In this document: positions 50,967-64,000 of the stretch, piece by piece
Position numbering within the stretch: the stretch's first letter is position 1
How the letters are laid out: the number at the start of each line of letters is the position of its first letter
NCBI GenBank assembly: GCA_002245135.1
Contig: NGBS01000010.1
Location: 1 to 64,000, forward strand
Direction of reading: 5' to 3'
DNA length: 64,000 bases
Source of the DNA: Proteromonas lacertae
Lineage: Eukaryota > Sar > Bigyra > Opalinata > Proteromonadidae
The notes under the pieces: model-generated
What the model saw: the letters and a program-made list of their open reading frames with translations, nothing else
What the model was told of the DNA's origin: nothing
The model's database searches: none
Program-made: the position numbers and the translations under genes

Positions 50967-52540
50967 TTATTCTGTAACAGGTTTTATAGGAATATCAATA
51001 TGTATTTCAACATGAGTTATATCTTGTATAGTTAAAATCAAATCCCTACAATCAGCAGCCACTTTTGATGCTTCTTTTATTGATAGATTATCATCTAAAC
51101 CTAAAACAATTTCCACTGAAATACTATCTATTCAATATGATAAAATAACAATAAATACTAATAAGATAATGAATATAAATATGTGAAATATATTCAATAT
51201 CAGGTACTTCATCTAATAACAATTTAATATTCAACTTAATATCTGTTTCAGGTCTAAATGAATGAGGAGATTTAATCAAATTTGATCTATTCTTCAAAAA
51301 TGCAGATGTATATGTATGAACATAAACTTCAAATATTTCAGGAATATTCTGCTTTAATAAATCTCTTACTCTTTTAGCTATCTAAATAAATAAATAAATA
51401 ATTATAATAATATATTATATACTTGTTCACCTGATGAAACAGTTGTTGTTGATGAAACTCCAATATCAATATGCACTAAATCATAACTTCCCATTTTGTG
51501 GGATATTATATTATCCCAAATCTCTAAATCAGTAACATCTTTTACTATATATATATATATATAAATCTATACAAACATTATTAATCTTTGGAATAATATC
51601 AAGATCATTTGAATCTGTTATTTCATATACATTCTCTTTACCAATACTAAAACCTGTTTTCATAATCATTCCTGCAACAATTAATCCTGCAATAGGATCT
51701 AATACAGGCATACTATATAATACATATATAATATAATATACTCTATTAATCTACCAGCAAATCCAACTAAAGCCATTAAACTGGATAACGCATCACTTCT
51801 ATGATGCCATGCATTTGCAATAAGTGTAGAACTGTTATATTTCTTACCTAATTTGACAGTTACTCGGTATAGCCATTCCTTTGATAGTAATGATAACACC
51901 AATATTCCACAGCCAAGGGAATTTAACAGAAGTGTAGATGGATCTGATGTTGTTTGTGAAGAAAATGTAGTTTTGAATGAATTATAAGAGGATAAACCGA
52001 TTGTATATCCTGCTACTAGTAATAAAGATGAGACACAGAGAGATCCTATTGTTTCATATCTTCCATGTCCCCATCTATGATATAAATGAGTAATTATACG
52101 GATGATCTTCATCTGGTGGCAGCCTTGCTAATCTAAATGATATTAATGTTATTGCATCAGATATAAGATCTGATAAAGAATGAAAAGAATCTAGAATTTA
52201 ACGAGTATTTTATACCAGCTATCAATGCTGGAGATTGACATAGAAATCCTATCAGACCCTATTAATAAAAACAAATAAAACTATACTTTACCTGCTGCTA
52301 ACCCCACATTCACACCACCTCCAATTAGAGTGATTTTAGCACCTTCTCTTATTTCATTATCTCTACAATCAATATATATCATAATAACTACTTATTTTGT
52401 GGATTATTTACAGGACATGGGATTTGGTTAATGGGATTAGGATGTTGCTGTGAAAAATATCTAAAAAAATGTGTAAATGATGTAATATATGGTCTGACGA
52501 TCATATGATTGTATTTTAAAGATTTTGTCAATATATTCAT
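50967..52540 (-). CDS. CDF (SLC30/MMT-type) metal transporter
   Basis: Cation diffusion facilitator exchanging Zn, Fe or Mn for protons. Two HxxxD metal motifs are present, in DSFHSLSDLISDA and NAWHHRSDALSS, with HPWGHGRYETIGS and SKEWLYRVTVKLGKKYNSST as family segments, followed by six-helix hydrophobicity and a cytosolic C-terminal domain (VEIHIDIPIKP). The N-terminus MNILTKSLKYNHMIVRPY then RYFSQQ is basic and aromatic like an organelle presequence. With the MMT-like core this points to a mitochondrion-related organelle; that is inference. Exons are joined by introns of about 25-35 nt. Confidence 0.8.
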
Positions 52541-52684
52541 ATTTCTAAAGAATTATTCGTTTTATAAATTTTTCGATAACCAAAGAATATTTAAAAATAA
52601 AAAAATGTTAAAGAAATCATACAACCCTAAAAACAATCACAATAAAGAAAATTATTAGTAATTAACAAAACATTTAACTATATT

Positions 52685-55573
52685 TTAGTCCCTGCCATAC
52701 TTAATTCTAGTTTTAAGGTAAATCATCTTTTTCATTCTCATTTCTCTCTCCCTATAAGTTTTATTATAACAATAAATATATATATATACCAATTATATAA
52801 TCCAGTAGCAATGTATGGATAGTTGTTTTCTAAATATAGTATCGAAGAAACTGACAAAAAATAGAAAAAGCAATCTGTATCAGCAATCAATGTTTCTAAG
52901 TTCAAAGAAACTCCATGCCTTTCAGGTAATTTACCAATTAAACTACCTGGTTCTTTCACTGACCATAATGCTTCATTTTCATTATAATCTGTGGTTCTAC
53001 CTTCATGTAATCTACTTTGTCTGATTTTATCAGTTAATACAGCATTTACTTCACCATCTATAATGAAATATATTCCATTACTTTTTTTATATTCAACATA
53101 TATAACCTATATAATTCATTATTATAAAATATAATATATATACTTCACTACTTCTAAATCTTTTAAACTTTCCTAAATTCTCTTTAAAACATGTCATTAT
53201 AATAAACGATTCAACTTTTGATATCTTCCTTAATGATTTGAAGAATTTGTATATATCCTCCCAATGACTTGATTTAAATGTTAACATCCTTCTAATTGGC
53301 TGGAATTCCATTGAACTTGTAATTAAAAATTCACAATGTGTAGATGCTTGTTCAATAGAAGTATATAACTATTATATATTAAAAAAATGAGAAACAATTT
53401 ATATACATTATAGGGAGTATCATTTCTTTTACTCAATTTCTTATGATTGTTTAACAATTTCAACATCTTCTCTCTTCGCTTAGCTTTATTATAAACTAAT
53501 CCAACATGAACATTTTCATTTAATATCAATTGTTCAGTTAAATCAGCAAATAGTGTAGCTGCTGTTGAATCAAAACCAGAGCATGAAGAAAAATCAATTA
53601 CTACTTAGAGATACAATTAAAGATTCATAAATCTATAATAAATATAATATAAAGGAAAAAGATATATGTTGTATTTTGATATTATTCGATGAACTGTTAT
53701 TCTTCTTTACTTCATTCTTAATTTGATCACAAATATCATAACTTGGTGCGAAAAATATATACCCAGTTAATCGATATATCTTTATTAATTTAGATGGTTT
53801 GACTTTTTGAAATCCTGAAGCTCTTGTTTTAGTATCAATTGCATTACTAGTGAAAGATCTATTATCAGTTTCAGATGTAATAAACGATGTATTACTATAT
53901 ATATTATATTATATTATATATACGCAGTTTTATATAAGTGTAATATAAACGCAATAATAATGCCAATCAGTATACCAGTAGAAGCTTAAATAAGAATTAA
54001 AGAAAATATAAATAGATAATAATATATTATTAAAAAAAAAGATATATCTAGTAGATTACCAGTAATCAAAATCACCCAAATTGTTAAATATTCAATCAAA
54101 GTCATTTCCCAAAAACTCTTATAAATTGCACTCCACAAGAATTCTAACCCCATAAACACAAACACTCCACCCATAATAAACCTCGGTACTAATATAACCA
54201 CAGACATTGTATCAGGATAGAAAAACACTAATGCCATTACCATACATATAAACAGTGTTGATATTCGATGAGTTCCTCCACATACACGATGTAATGATGT
54301 GCTAGAGACTGCAACACTGGAGGGAAATCCACCACAGAAACCACCCACTATACATGCAATACCATATAACTATATTATTAATATATTATTATTATTATTA
54401 TACTCTAAATGATGCATTTAAATCACAATTTCCACCAAAGGATCTTTCCACTACGATCGTATTAATTCCTGTGTTTAATATTGGACCAATTAATGCAGCT
54501 ATTATTATATCAGGTGTCTATACATAATAATAATAATAATTAATACTTCTCTTAATAAAACTGGCCAATCGACCTTCTTCATATTATACATTGAAGAATA
54601 AAAATCCCAGAAATAATTCATATCTGGTTTTTTCATTAACCATTTCATTGCTTGTGCATCTTCTACAGATGTTCCCATTATTGCCCTGACTATAAACAAT
54701 AATAATATATAACATATAATATACTAATATGATAAACACATGATACAGTAACTATTAAAACAGGCAAGTTATAAGGTTTAGGATATGTATATTGATAAAA
54801 GTAAGATCCTATACCAATTACATGCAATAACACCATTTGTGCCCAATTGACATGCTTTAATAGATCAATTGATAGACTCTTATCAAACGTAATACTATAA
54901 CTTGATAAATACCTAATAAATATATATATATATAATATAATAAATAATAATATACAGTGAAAATCCAATTACTGCAAATGCACCAGATCTAACTGGAGCA
55001 GGTATGTAATATATTAATTTACCTAATTTAAATATACTCATTAGCAGTGTGATTATTCCTGTATATAATGTACACAAACTACAGGCCATAATAAGCGTTG
55101 GACCTTGAATATCAACTTCTGCAACATTTGCTTTGATTTTATCAGCTACTGTTACCATTAGAGGTATTGCATTTGACGTTAGACGTATAATAGAAGTTGG
55201 AAATCTACTAAATATTGATATAAATAGTTGAATCACCACTAATTATAAAATACTGATTATATTATACGATTTCCACTCACAGCTCCAGTCATTGCTTGGC
55301 CAATGTATCTATAATATAATTGCATCATTCTTATACATGTTTACATCTCCTTTAAATACTGCAGTAGGAATTGAAATGAAAGATATAAGTATCAAAAAGC
55401 ACCTATCGATTAAACAATTATGTATACGACAAGAAAGCGGAAATAACTTGTCCTGCAAATCCAAAATTCTTCGGACATATACTCTTTCTATATTATTTGA
55501 TTATTACATGCATAACAACATACGTTTTAAATTTAAATTTTTGATCATAATCTTTGGGATCTAGAACTTCCAT
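52685..55573 (-). CDS. SulP/SLC26 anion transporter with STAS and cNMP-like domains
   Basis: Membrane transporter of the sulfate permease family. The start is MEVLDPKDYDQKFKFK. Membrane segments include YIPAPVRSGAFAVIGFSLY, GIACIVGGFCGGFPSSVAVS and HRISTLFICMVMALVFFYPD. The C-terminal half has a STAS domain (ILNENVHVGLVYNK, region 53300-53600) followed by a cyclic-nucleotide-binding-like fold (NGIYFIIDGEVNAV ... EPGSLIGKL, near 52880-53090). A SulP protein with STAS plus a cNMP-like domain is the YGR125w-type layout known in fungi and some protists. At least ten exons. It ends 144 bp upstream of the CDF gene start; both are on the minus strand. Confidence 0.8.
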
Positions 55574-55929
55574 TCTATTCTATTTTTAATTGTAGGACAC
55601 AAACCAAGAATCGAGCCTATTCAGCAAAATTAAAAATTAAATATGTGATGTAAAATGTTATAAATATAACACAAATCAAAATATTATAGTTTTTAACAAT
55701 CATTTAAATAATTTTATAAAATAAAAATTGAATAATTCATTACATTTTTCATATATCATTTTGAACAGATTAATAAACCAAATCACACATAATGTTTATC
55801 ATAAGTATTCATGAATTAGTATTACTGATGTTTATAATTGTCAAGCTCAGTCAAACTACACCCTTTCAAAAATACACTGTTTGTTTTGTATTAATCCTTA
55901 TATAGAACTATTTTTAAAATTAACTTAAA
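55574..55929. promoter_or_regulatory. Divergent upstream region of SLC26 and sirtuin genes
   Basis: 356 bp of AT-rich sequence between the SLC26-type start and the sirtuin start. No repeat, RNA gene or binding site recognised. Confidence 0.35.
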
Positions 55930-57238
55930 ATGGGTCAAGTAGAAAGCATGCTTGATTCTTTCGATGAGGTGGATAGGAAAGAAGTTTTGAATTATGATCT
56001 AACAATTCGAGGTGTCTGTAATAAAATCAAATCGTATGATATACGTAAAATTGTGGTACTAGCAGGAGCAGGCTTGTCGACAGCTGCTGGCATACCTGAT
56101 TTCAGGTATTTTTAGATATTTATAATATTTAGGACTCCTGGAACAGGTTTATACTCAAACCTTCAGAAATATAAATTGCCTAAACCGGAATGCATGTTTG
56201 ATATAGATTATTTTCACGATAATCCAAAACCGTTCTATATCTTTGCCAATGTATTTTATAGGATGAATTAATATATTCTCAATAGGAGTTATTACCTGGC
56301 AAATACTACCCAACATTAGGTCATTATTTCTTATGTCTTTTAGAGAAAAAAGGTGTGTTACAGAGAGTATACACTCAAAATATTGACATGCTGGAAAGAC
56401 TAGCAGGTCTAAATCCAGAAAAATTAGTTGAATGTCACGGAAATTTCGCAACATCACACTGTATTAAATGTCATAAGAAGTATGATAGCAAAATAGTAGA
56501 AGATTCAATAAAAGAACAAAAAATAGCTTATTGTACAGATGAAAAATGTAAAGGGATATTAAAACCAGGAATAATATTCTTTGGTGAAACATTGCCAGAA
56601 AGATTCAAATGGTTAACATCGACAGATATGATGTCGGCTGATTTATTAATAATTATAGGAACATCATTAAACGTAGAACCATGTGCTAGTTTGGTATATC
56701 AAGTGGGTGATCTTTGTCCAAGATTACTGATTAATTTAGAAGCAGTTGGTCCATTTAAAGATTATAAAAATCCAAGAAATTATCGTGATGTGTTTGTTAA
56801 AGATTCAATAGATAATGCAGTTATGTCATTCTGTAAAGAAATGGGATGGGAAAAGGATTTATTAAGAATACAACAGAAGAAAACAAGACAATTAGATTAT
56901 GAATATCATCCTGAGAGAGTTCCATCAGCATTTCAATCATTTGTGAATGTGTTGAAGACATTATCTCCATTTAGCCCAAGAACAGATGATGATTATTTAT
57001 CAAATAGTAATAATGATAATACTTCAGCTGAATTACCATATTATAATAATAACAATAATAATAAAACACCAAAATCAGCATCATTATCATCTCCATTAAG
57101 AAATGAAACTGAAAGCAAAGATGAAGAAAATGCTGATGAGAAAATAAGAGGTTGTTCAATTACTTCTATTACATCTTCTGTTATTTCAACATCTCCTACT
57201 GAGAATAATAATTCTACACTAACAGCAAGTATTGCAGC

Positions 57239-57269
<31 letters not shown>

Positions 57270-57311
57270 TCGTCTAATAAAATGCCAATGTATATACAGA
57301 GTGTTGAATGA
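55930..57311 (+). CDS. Class I sirtuin (SIR2-family NAD-dependent deacylase) with myristoylation motif
   Basis: Removes acyl groups from Lys using NAD. The Rossmann fold motif AGAGLSTAAGIPDFR, TQNIDMLERLAG, catalytic His in ECHGNF, and zinc Cys pairs CIKC and C-x(5)-C (YCTDEKCKG) are all present, with FFGETLP and GTSLNVEP. Three exons, introns of 27 and 35 nt. The C-terminus is long, Asn/Thr-rich and ends in a poly-Thr run. The N-terminus MGQVESMLD fits N-myristoylation (Gly2 and Ser6), which would tether it to membranes. It is most similar to SIRT2/SIRT3-type enzymes, judged by motif order. Confidence 0.85.
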
Positions 57312-57408
57312 ATTTATATGAATTAATTAGTTGTAGATTAAAAATGTAAATAGTATAAATTAATTATTATTGTATATTGTGTTTTTCCCCATAACAAAAA
57401 ATGATAAT

Positions 57409-58417
57409 TTAATACTTATGACATACTGATAGTAATGTTATATATGTTTTATGACACACTATAGCATATGAATATAAAGGAGAAGGTAAATCTTTAACAA
57501 GTAAAACAGGATAGGAATTATTATGACTTATCCAAAATTCTCTTTTATTCATATCAACAATCACTTCATAAATTGAACCACTTGCATGAAAGAAATCTAA
57601 ACTTTTATTAACAACTGTTTCAATTCTTTTAATTCCTTCATATTCTCTTCTTCAATTTCTTCAACATTTATTTCGTTTAAATGAATTCTGGTTTTAAGTA
57701 AAGAAGTAAAGACTTTCAATTCTTCTAAATTACATTCCTTTTTAAATACACTCTTATACCATTTCAATAATCGATTTAATAGCCAATTTTCATCATAAAT
57801 TATTAATTTTCTGTAATTTAGTAGCAATTCTATTGATTGTAAATTCAGTTTTAAAAGTAACTTGTCTATTTGAATATAAATATTATTATATATAGTTATA
57901 CCATCATTTAAATATTTAAATCCATTCTCTTTTATATATTCCTCACTCTCATCTCTCAGTTCATTGAGAATATGTATATTTGAACCATGTAACATTGAAA
58001 ATAATTCTATTATTATTGATTCACTCAAATGACTATTTAAATACTTCTTACAGATTCTCATTATTCGATTATCATTGTAATACACACTGAATCTCAATAT
58101 GTCACAGATATTATTATCATTTATTTCCATACATCCACCACTGTAGTATTTTTCTATCTCTAAAAATGACTTTATTTCACATTTTTCGTATAACTCTAAT
58201 ACTCCAGTCATTTTATCATCATCCAATAACTTCTTAATTGTATCATTGCCATTCATCAGAATACTTTTCACACACAACACTTCTTCATTTCCAATTTTTA
58301 CTTTAACATCACCATAACCATTATTCACAAGTATTTGACTTAGTCTATTAAATACAAATTAATATCATTTATACCCATAAATACCTATTTCACTATCAAT
58401 TACTTTCCTTTCAGCAA
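57409..58417 (-). CDS. BTB/POZ-type protein (5' end unresolved)
   Basis: An N-terminal BTB-like part (GYGDVKVKIGNEEVLCVKS, LEIEKYYSGGCMEINDNN) leads to a BACK-like helical part, with a tail (FHASGSIYEVIVDMNKREFW ... LPSPLYSYA) that looks like a small beta domain as found in SPRY-type folds. No ATG was found in frame at the expected start; an upstream exon (FAERKVIDSEIGIYG) joins cleanly through an intron with a GTATAA 5' site. The tail is one frame step away at the A/T run 57603-57606. Such proteins often act as Cullin-3 adaptors, but this is only inferred. Confidence 0.5.
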
Positions 58418-58621
58418 AAAATTGATTTTGGAATAGTTATTGAAATATACTCGTTTTATATCTATTCAAATCAGTTACATCGATTATATCAAGAATGAAA
58501 GATGGTATGAATGAATAAAGATGTTAAACGAAAATAGTGAGCATAAATGCAATGATTGCTATAATTTTTATCTATCATGATCAAGTTAAACAATATTTTC
58601 ATACAACTTAATAGTAATTAA

Positions 58622-61600
58622 TTATTGATTAGTCATTTGTTGTTCTGAAGGTGATGATGATGGTTGAATAGATTGCTGTTCAGATAAACTGGGATACATC
58701 AGTTTTTCATAACCCATCAAGTATTTCTCATACAACTGTTTTAAAGTGTACATAGGAGATGAAATATAATGTGGTAATACCTTTGATACAGCTGTCCACT
58801 GTCTATTTACTGTAACTTTATTAAATCCTCCTCTCTATACATATAAAATGATAAAATCTATATAAGCATACAATATAAACTTCAATAAATAAATGACAAA
58901 TATCAACTTCTTTGATGTTCAAAATCATTCGAGGTGTTTCTCCTGACTGTTCTAAATATAAAGCATATGATTGATAAAACCTATTAAACTCTGTATTATT
59001 CAATTCATATGGATTTAAATCCTTATTTGGATCAATTCTGACTGGTTTGTAGATAGATTCTATTTCCCACAAATTTATTCTTGAAGTACTTGTATCATTC
59101 TAATAATAATAATAATAATATATAAATATACACTTCCTTGCTGCCAATATACACTAATCACTTCCCATCTCAGCATATTATTAGACATTAAAGGTAAGAA
59201 CTTATTAATAATACCTTTGAAATATTCACCACGACTTTTACTCTTATAATTACTGAAAAACATTTGAAATGGAATTCCAACACTCCATTCACATTTTAGA
59301 CAGTTTATATATTTCTCGACTGGAATAAGATAATCAGGAACAGCTGATGGAATCCATAATAAAACTGTAAATGTTTTCATCTCTTTTGTTTCATATTCTA
59401 CACTCTTATCAACACTATCATTTACATATTCTATTGCTCTTTCCTATAAAAATAAATATATATATATATATAAATACTCCAATTCTAGTAATGTTATTAT
59501 CATAAAATTTCTTTGTCAAATCACTCAAGGATTTATCTTCATAACTTTCTAATATAATTTTCATATATGGCTTTCCTTCACCTTTATAATACTTTATATC
59601 TTTCACTATCACAGGACAAGTAACATTATATGGTTTACTTCCAGCTAATTCATGTAAAGTGCTTAATTGTTGTATATTTGGATCGGTTAAATAAGCTATT
59701 CTATGACCTTCTCCAAAATATATCAATCTATCATTCTTATTAGGTAGTAATGGACTTGGTTTGATATTCATATAATCTTTAATAGATTCATAATATTCCT
59801 CTTTCGATATTTCAACTGTAATATATTCAATTATATCAGGATTACACATTTTATTACTTAGTAATGAGAGATAATATGATAATTTAGTGAATGTATAACA
59901 ACTACGAATCTGTTCTCTCCATAAATATCTTTCAACATTCCAACTTGGATAGGTAATTCCTTTTATCAAATTATTATAGAAAAATGATTCAAAATCTAAT
60001 ATTATATTTCCACATTTTGTCAATGCATCTATTCTACTACAACTAATAACTAATTCTAACTCTTTCATTATATTCTTACGAGTATCACTATCTTCCCAAC
60101 TTGTATGAAGAACATCATTTTTACCAAATATATTATCATATTTCTTAATCAATTCAATTAATCCAAATCTCTCACTTTCTGGATAAACTCCTTCAACTGT
60201 TTTGCTTATTTTCATTTCAATATCACTTTCTACTTTTTCATCCGGTAAAAATGGAAATGAATCATTCATTTCAAAGTGTCTATAAGCATTCATAATCGAT
60301 TGTTTATAATGTAACAACTGATTATATAATATATATTCTCTTCTTCCTCTCACATCCAGTGATTCAATCAATTTATTGACTTGTTCCATTGAATTGAAAT
60401 ATTTCCATTCCTCTTTATCATTTTTATCATAATATTTAGATTGTCTCCACAACATATGATATGGATCTGATGGGAATATCCAATACTTATAATGATTCTT
60501 ATCACTACCAACTGGAGTTATATTAGGAACCATTTTATCAGCAACTGAATTGACTTTCTTATCAAACTCTTGTATTGATTGTTTTAAGGCTTTATTCTCA
60601 GTTGATTCTTTCTCTTTTAATTCTGATAATTCCTTTTGCAATTTTTCATGAATTCTCTTTTCTTCATCTGTTATTGCTATTCATAATAATAATATTGACT
60701 ATAATATATATATATATATATACTATTCAAATCTTTATGAGTCTTTAAGAATGATTTAACTTCTACTTCTTTCTTATGTTTTTCATCTTTTATGCTATTG
60801 ATTTTCTCTTGAATTGGATTTACTATTACATCTTTTGTTTTAATAAACTCTTCATAATGTTCTTGTTGACTAGCTAAAGCAGTAATTAAAGATGGATCAT
60901 TCAATAAATATTGTAACATCATTTCAAAACAACTTATTTTATATTTAAATGAAATTACACTAAAATCAAAATAAGAAATTGCTTCAATAACATCATCAAC
61001 AGAAGCAATTTCATCACAATCAATACTTGATCCACCATATTCAACATCCAAATATTTCTTCTTCAATTCAGTATAATTGGATAGTTCTTTGTATATATAT
61101 GGTTTATTAAGTGATGAAACTAACTGATATATTTTATAACCATGAATTGGTTTATCTCCATACTTTTCTCTATGAAGATCAACGGATATATTTATTATTT
61201 GTCCCAATTTCTCAAACAAGGTTTGAAGCTTTTGTGACATTCTATACACTGATGTATCTTTTGTATTAAACTGTCTACAATTCTGCCAAATTAACCTCAC
61301 ATCTGATGCAAAACTACTAATTCCTCCATTCCTATTACCACCTTTTGTCTTTATATATCTCATTCCATATTGTTCACCAAAATCTTTACTTTTCTTTGGT
61401 ATTTTTCTTAATGATTCTTCTAATTTGTTTTCTATATCATCATCTATCTGATGAGGTGTTTGTTCTGCATTTCCATCTTGTTCTATTTCTTCACCTTCCA
61501 TATCATCATTATCATAATCAGATTCTTCTTCCATTCTATTATTATTAACATAATTCTTTCTATATTCTTCCTCATTATATAATTCATCTAATTTAACATT

Positions 61601-64000
61601 ATTATTAGTTGGATTTAAAGATTCATAGTTTGCTGTACATATTAATGGAGTATACCATGCACTTAATAGCTTATTACCGATAGTACTCATATCAATTGGA
61701 TTTTTAATCACATCATAATAACCTTTAATACCTTCCACTGGTTCTAAGAAGGATATACTATCTGGATGAGTCATTAATTGTATTAATGAGATATAACACT
61801 GATAGAGTGGATCATCATCAGGTAAATAAGGATCATTCTCTAATAAAGGATCATATTTCCATAAATCATTACTGGTTGTGGAGAAATCAATTTCTGGATG
61901 TTCTTTTTGATATTCTAATTGTCTATTATGTATAATCATTCTTCTGAATAATTCACTCCAATTTGAACTGTTCAATATATTGCTGTTGTTTTCTGCTAAT
62001 TCTCTATCTATCCACCATGTTAAGGATGATAATCTTTCAGTTAATGGAATATTTATTGCTTTATTCATTTCAGTGATGAAGTATTTGGTTAAATCGCATA
62101 AGACTACTGATTCAGAATATCCATTCTCAGTTGTTCCACCAAATAACAATCTCTTAGTAAATTTTATATTTCGAATTTTGTAAAAATAATCAAAATGAGT
62201 TGATAATTCCCATAATCCATAAATAGGTCCAATATTCAAATTCATTGGATTATTAATACTCAATGGTTCAGGTTTATGAGATAATTCAACTGGAAACATT
62301 CTCTTTTCTTCAATCTCTTTCTCTATTGCTGTATCTTCAGTTAATGTATAACTATAATTCAACAATGATTCATAGAAATCTTCATCACTTTGATCAGCAT
62401 TCTTTGGTTTTGATAATAAATATTGATAGAACTGAGATATACTATATTGTACTCTTCGATTCTATAATAATAATAAATTAATATAAATACTTTCTTTCTT
62501 TCTAAATCAGATAATAAGTCAATTATATCATCACTATGATCTAATATATACTGTTGAGATATAGGAATTGGTCCTTTAGTAGAATGTTCCCAAATAGCAT
62601 CACAAATAACAGCAAAAGTAGTCTTTTTAAAACTCAATATAAACTCTCTAGTAATTCTTTCGCTTAGTCTTAAACATTCAAATAATGACAATGAAGATTG
62701 AAAGTATGTTTCATAATATGGAGCTGGTTTTAAATCTTGATATGGGCAAGATATCATATACCAAGCTTTATTTGATGAAACATAAATAGCTGGATTTAAA
62801 TTACTTATAACAATATGCCAACCAGTAATTGGATAGATTTTTACACGAATCATTTCACGATCTGGAAGTTCATCTATTTCTACTCTTCTATCAATTTCAG
62901 GTTGAGTATTTTCTTCTTCTTTTTCATTATGATTTGTTGGAGAATCTTGTGAATTAGATCCTGGTGTTGCAGAGGAAGATTTGCCTTTGATTATAACACG
63001 ATCATCATCATCTTCTTCTTCATAAGTTATTTTCTTTTCTTTCTTTATTCTGGCTGTCCATTCTTGTCTTATTAACAAAGCGACTTGTGTAACAAGTGAA
63101 TGTGGATCTTTCTTTCCTAATGATGCTATATATTTAGCAATTCCTGTATTTCTCATTCCTTTCTTACTCAGTGGTTTATCTCTTAATATTTCTAAATAAT
63201 ACAAAGTTTCATCTCTATTACCATTATCAATAGCATGTTGGATTTTCTCTCTATAAATAATATATAATTCATATATATATACTTCAATTCAATACATTCT
63301 TTTTCTAACTCTTCACCATCAAGCCATTTTCCTACAGACACTTCCTTCAATTTAACACATTGATCTTTTGATGTTGATCTTATATACCAATGTTTTATTT
63401 CTTCATTTGTATACATACTTCCATTACTTATTATTCCTTTCACTTTGTAAACTCCTGTGTCTGTTTCAATTAATCTCACTTTATGACCTGATAAATCACT
63501 TTCTAATTCTTTGGATGTACTTGCTCTTGTTCTTATTCTTCTCTTTCCCATTCCTTCATCATCACTATCATCTGAATCAATTCCATCATATTGAGGAATA
63601 TGAATTGAATTATCATTATTGATTATACTCAATGGAGGTGGTAAAGTAGTATATGTTGATGGTTTATAATATTTTATATAAACATCATTATTATCTCCTT
63701 CTTCTTCCATTAGCGTATCATTACTACCATCAAATTGTGGAGTATTAACTCTCTTTTACAAAAGAAATTAAGAAACATAAAAACACTTTTACATCAAATA
63801 AAAAAGATATTTCTCTAACAGACCTAAACACATACTTCTTACATTGTAATACACCAGGTAATGCTTCAATCAATGATGCAACTTGAGGATTCGCAAATCC
63901 ATACATCTCTGGTCCACTTATTGCTGTTCCTTTAGCTTCCATTCCTAATTCCATCTTCCTCTTCTTATACGCTAATAATATATCTTTCCATACACCTGAT
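58622..64000 (-). CDS. TFIIS-N / bromodomain / WHIM-WSD chromatin protein (partial)
   Basis: Right edge cuts the N-terminus. In protein order: an N-terminal stretch GPEMYGFANPQVASLIEALP, an acidic region, a TFIIS-N-like helix bundle (DKPLSKKGMRNTGIAKYIAS then LVTQVALLIRQEW, about 63050-63200), a bromodomain (VEGIKGYYDVIKNPIDMSTI ... DVRLIWQNCRQFNTKDTSVY) about 61200-61760, a helical block, and a WSD/WHIM module (PVGSDKNHYKYWIF ... LDVRGRREYILYNQL, about 60300-60520). Short introns join all parts. This domain set is like BAZ/ACF1-type remodeller subunits and would read acetylated chromatin. An acidic insertion of about 95 residues sits between the PID and NxxxxN parts of the bromodomain. Confidence 0.7.

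Overview
The window comes from a very AT-rich nuclear genome of a eukaryote, probably a protist. Genes lie close together on both strands and are cut by many extremely short spliceosomal introns (mostly 24-40 nt, 5' consensus GTATAT, 3' end TAG). Stops are standard TAA/TAG/TGA. A Frizzled-type cysteine-rich domain on a seven-helix receptor, a STAND NTPase of the TEP1/NPHP3 type and low-complexity Asn/Asp/Glu tracts would fit an amoebozoan, but I cannot fix the taxon from one window.

Left part (0.2-22 kb): importin alpha (-), 3-ketodihydrosphingosine reductase (+), a large DUF4062-like/STAND protein with Ig-like SKICH modules (-), a GT41 O-GlcNAc-transferase-like glycosyltransferase (-) divergent from a Frizzled-like receptor (+), an unknown small protein (-), then a divergent pair of genome-maintenance genes, the SNF2 ATPase ERCC6L2 (-) and FANCI (+), and a bHLH-PAS-like transcription factor (-).

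Middle (22.7-38 kb): a CRN/RHS-like P-loop protein (-), a TPR-like protein built from about 14 tandem one-exon repeats (-), and then a foreign-looking 8.2-kb island (about 29830-37988). The island is clearly GC-richer than its surroundings, has inverted terminal repeats that are themselves about 200-bp palindromes, is flanked by a possible 6-bp TATATA duplication, and carries a zinc-ribbon-like coding region and an 819-codon open frame for a repeat-rich, fibre-like protein. It sits between two divergently transcribed host genes. It is the best candidate here for an undescribed system.

Right part (38-64 kb): a Cys/His-knuckle protein (+), a WW-domain protein (-) divergent from a pseudokinase-LRR gene (+), a very acidic Cys/His-knuckle protein with a perfect 586-bp internal duplication (+), the Tex homologue SRBD1 (+), a CDF metal transporter (-), a SulP/SLC26 anion transporter with STAS and cNMP-like domains (-), a class I sirtuin with a myristoylation motif (+), a BTB protein (-) and, running off the right edge, a chromatin protein combining a TFIIS-N domain, a bromodomain and a WHIM/WSD module (-).

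No operons are evident. Arrangement is mostly divergent pairs with 58-120 bp between start codons and convergent pairs with about 100 bp between stops. All exon joins were worked out by eye from reading frames and GT-AG sites, so ends of individual exons may be off by a few bases.
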